From Pyronema omphalodes (Eukaryota; Ascomycota; Pezizomycetes; Pezizales; Pyronemataceae): a stretch of DNA of 64,000 bases. Position numbers and translations under genes: made by a program. Under the pieces are notes generated by a model that saw nothing but the letters and a program-made list of their open reading frames with translations, had not been told where the DNA came from and ran no database searches. The stretch covers positions 620,001 to 684,000 of the forward strand of contig JAJJXM010000024.1 in assembly GCA_024516155.1 (NCBI GenBank), read 5' to 3'. Below, in pieces: positions 61,386 through 64,000 of this stretch. Positions within the stretch are counted from its first letter, which is position 1; every line of letters starts with the position of its first letter.

Positions 61386-63821
61386 TTTACGAAACATCAA
61401 TGGTTAGTTGGTCGGCTGGAGGGAGGGTTCAGAGCTGGATGCTGGATGCTGGATGCTGGGTGTCGTGATGGTGGTCTGTGATGGTGGTCTGTGATTATGT
61501 TATATTAGGTACAAGGGTAGATATTAGAAGCATAACAAGCTAACAGCAGCAGGGGCTAACAGGCTAACAAGCTAACAGTAGCGGGGGCTATGTATATAGT
61601 TGATGTTGATGTTGATGTTGATGTTGATGGGGGGGGGGGGGGGGGGGCTTAGCGGCCTTGTTTATATATACAGATACAGATAATTGATGATAATACCGTG
61701 TTCCAAGGGGGTTGGGGCTTGGGGCTTGGACGGAATGGTATTCGTTATGGCGATTTGTTATTGATTGTTTATTGATGGTTACGGCGATGTATTGTGGCTT
61801 TTTTTCGGGTGGTTAGGTGGTTAGGTGGCGTGTTTTTACATCGATGATGGTGGAGATTCGGGGGGGTCGTCTGCTGGGTTTTTGTCTTCTGGGTTTTTGT
61901 TTTCTGGGTTTTTGTTTTCTGGGTTTTGTTTTTTTTTTGTGTTTTTTTTGTTTTGTTTTTTTTGTTTTTTTTTAGCCATAAATTAATGATAAAAGCTCCA
62001 TAACCAGTGACCACCAAAACTTCCAAAGGGATGAAATAAGTGTATTATACATAGTCGGGTATTCATAGTTGGGTATTCATAGTTGGGCATTCATAGTCGG
62101 GTATTAATATTTATATCTATATCTATATCATCATATCATCATATCATCATATCATCATATCATCATATCATCATATCATCATATCATCATATCATCATAT
62201 CATCATATCATCATATCATCATATCATCATATCATCATATCATCATATCATCATATCATCATATCATCATATCATCATATCATCATATCATCATATCATC
62301 ATATCATCATATCATCATATCATCATATCATCATATCATCATATCATCATATCATCATATCATCATATCATCATATCATCATATCATCATATCATCATAT
62401 CATCATATCATCACATAGACAGAATATAGTGATATGGTAAGTATTAAGTAAAGTATACAATGTAGTTACGCTTTGAACTGCATCATTAACCATCATCTGA
62501 AAAAGAATAACCAACACTAACCACAAGCAGTAAAATTTCTTAGCCGTAATTCAAGAATCAAGATAGGGACAGTGAAGTAGGGAAGTAGGGAAGATGATAG
62601 AGGATTGTAAAGGCTGGGTATATGCCGATGCCGATGGGTGATGATGCTGAGGGAGGAGGATGATATCGATGCTGGGATATAAAGATTGCGGATGGGATAT
62701 TGGGGGTATTAGGGGTTCTGGCAGTTATGGAGTTCTGGGAGTTATAAGAAAATCACAGTTTGATACTCAATACCTTACAGCAACAAACGGAGAACTATAG
62801 GAACAGAGGGAGGGAAATTTATGTTCTACAGATATATAGATATACAGAGGCAATTTCTAGGATCTTGATTTTTGAGAAGCTGGTAGATATAAGTTTTTGT
62901 TTTTTGTTTTTTGTTTTTGTTTTTTGTTTTTTGTTTTTTGTTTTTTGTTTTTTGTTTTTTGTTTTTTGTTTTTTGTTTTTGTTTTTTGTTTTTTGTTTTT
63001 TGTTTTTTGTTTTTTGTTTTTGTTTTTTGTTTTTTGTTTTTTGTTTTTTGTTTTTGTTTTTTGTTTTTTGTTTTTGTTTTTTGTTTTTTTGTTTTTTGTT
63101 TTTGTTTTTTGTTTTTTGTTTTTTGTTTTTTGTTTTTTGTTTTTTGTTTTTTGTTTTTCATTTTTCATTTTTTGTGTATCGCCGCTGGACTTGTGGTTTG
63201 GTACATATATAGACTGTCGACAGTGGTTTGTCTATTTATGTATTTATGTATGTATGCTTGGGTTTTTGTTTAGTGGGTTGTTTTTGTTGACAGTTTCTTA
63301 TGCTTGTAGGTCGCGGGTTGCAGTTCGGTGCATGCTTGGTGGGTGCCTATGTATGGCTGGTAGCCTGGTCACTGGTCACTGTGCAGCGGGTAGTGCTTAG
63401 TCAAGATGCTGTTGGAAGGCTGAGGTTGACCTAGGTACCAGGCAGCAGTGGCCCAGTGGGTCCGCTCGTGTGGTCGATTATTTAAGCCGATTTTGCATCT
63501 GGACTCGGAGTCCGGCAGCGAAGGGGACACGGTGAGCCGCAAGCGAGACCAGAGACGACAGGAGGGCTTGCTTGCTTCAGGAGTCAGGATATCTTGGGTA
63601 GGACTAATTTTGTTAAGCGACAGCTGCATTACTGTATGCCCAAACCCCAGATTATCACTCGATCTCTGGCGAAAGTTACTTAGCATAACAGACTGCGCAC
63701 AACAGCAAAGACTTTAGAGTACAGAAGCCTTTGTATCGTAAAATAGTGCTGTAGAAATAGCGATAATTCAAAGGTCGAAGATTTAAAAAGCTGGCACATA
63801 CATATGATCTACCTTCCCCTC
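61386..63821. repeat. Simple-repeat region
   Basis: GATGTT units and a G18-20 tract (61595-61648), then CTGGGTTTTTGTTTT units (61877-61935). A (TATCATCA)n octamer array follows at 62126-62412 (about 35 copies) and a (GTTTTTT)n array at 62897-63157. All long frames here are compositional. No gene is supported. Confidence 0.85.
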
Positions 63822-63907
63822 TTGTTGCGTCACTTTGCAGAGTAGTGCTTAGTAAGATCTACTCCACTCACACCGTAAACGCGCTTCACAAACGCGGAGT
63901 CATACAA
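63822..63907 (-). repeat. Dispersed repeat, inverted partner of 54858-54955
   Basis: The reverse complement carries the same ordered phrases as the copy upstream of gene C, about 80% similar by eye. The window ends soon after, so any larger element is cut off. Confidence 0.65.
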
Positions 63908-64000
63908 CTCCCAGCCCAGCCCAGCAGAAACTCAAACGAGAATTTTATCTCAAGTTAAATAACACCTATCTTCGCCTTATAGTAAAAATATTGCTCTAGA

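Noticed and set aside
62083..63400. Frames rich in Ser-Tyr-His-Ile or Phe-Cys-Phe-Leu, and Lys/Asn/Gln frames on the minus strand
   Set aside because: Translation of the octamer and heptamer arrays; open on both strands.
63440..63717. Possible gene near the right end (89 codons)
   Set aside because: No domain, no conserved neighbours, overlapped by an antisense frame of similar length.

Overview
The window is nuclear DNA of a filamentous ascomycete (Pezizomycotina; a leotiomycete such as a Sclerotinia/Botrytis relative is a guess). The evidence is short introns of about 50-90 bp with GTAAGT/GTATGT donors and CTAAC-type branch points, NACHT-ankyrin STAND (NLR-like) genes, a TYW1 gene with a flavodoxin domain, an intron-bearing tRNA-Asp, and very abundant micro- and minisatellites. 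Genes are sparse. Exon structures were worked out by hand from splice sites and frame, and the models below close on whole codons except where stated.

Layout. 1-5.4 kb: a two-exon polytopic membrane protein and, on the minus strand, a small six-cysteine secreted protein. 7.0-12.5 kb (minus): a 1767-residue JmjC protein with a CxxC zinc cluster and a long disordered, AT-hook-bearing tail. 13.9-16.9 kb: two small basic nuclear-type hypothetical genes. 17.8-33.7 kb: two large STAND genes, A and B, in tandem. Their NACHT and ankyrin cores and 3' flanks are a segmental duplication, but their N-terminal effector domains differ (a Helo-like/STAND N-terminal domain in A, a SesB-like alpha/beta hydrolase in B). 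A tRNA-Asp gene sits at the edge of copy A. 34.4-37.0 kb (minus): TYW1, the wybutosine radical-SAM enzyme. 37-42 kb: repeat-rich DNA with a TIR-like inverted pair and very long TTTA/TTTG arrays. 42.2-46.3 kb (minus): a CCCH + CCHC zinc-finger F-box protein. 46.3-50.5 kb: repeats, no convincing gene. 50.5-54.7 kb: a truncated STAND N-terminal remnant (plus) facing a third NACHT-ankyrin gene C (minus). 54.7-64 kb: mostly repeats, with one GPI-anchored Ser/Ala/Thr-rich wall protein at 59-59.9 kb and a retroelement copy with target-site duplications at 61.2 kb.

Biological theme. The unusual content is a small NLR-like cluster: three receptors that share one NACHT-ankyrin chassis with exchanged N-terminal effectors, an orphan N-terminal remnant, and ankyrin arrays that include perfect 204-bp DNA repeats. 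This is the pattern expected of fungal allorecognition or innate-immunity genes that diversify by repeat homogenisation and domain shuffling. The remaining genes are housekeeping (TYW1, tRNA-Asp), chromatin (JmjC), protein turnover (F-box) and cell surface.
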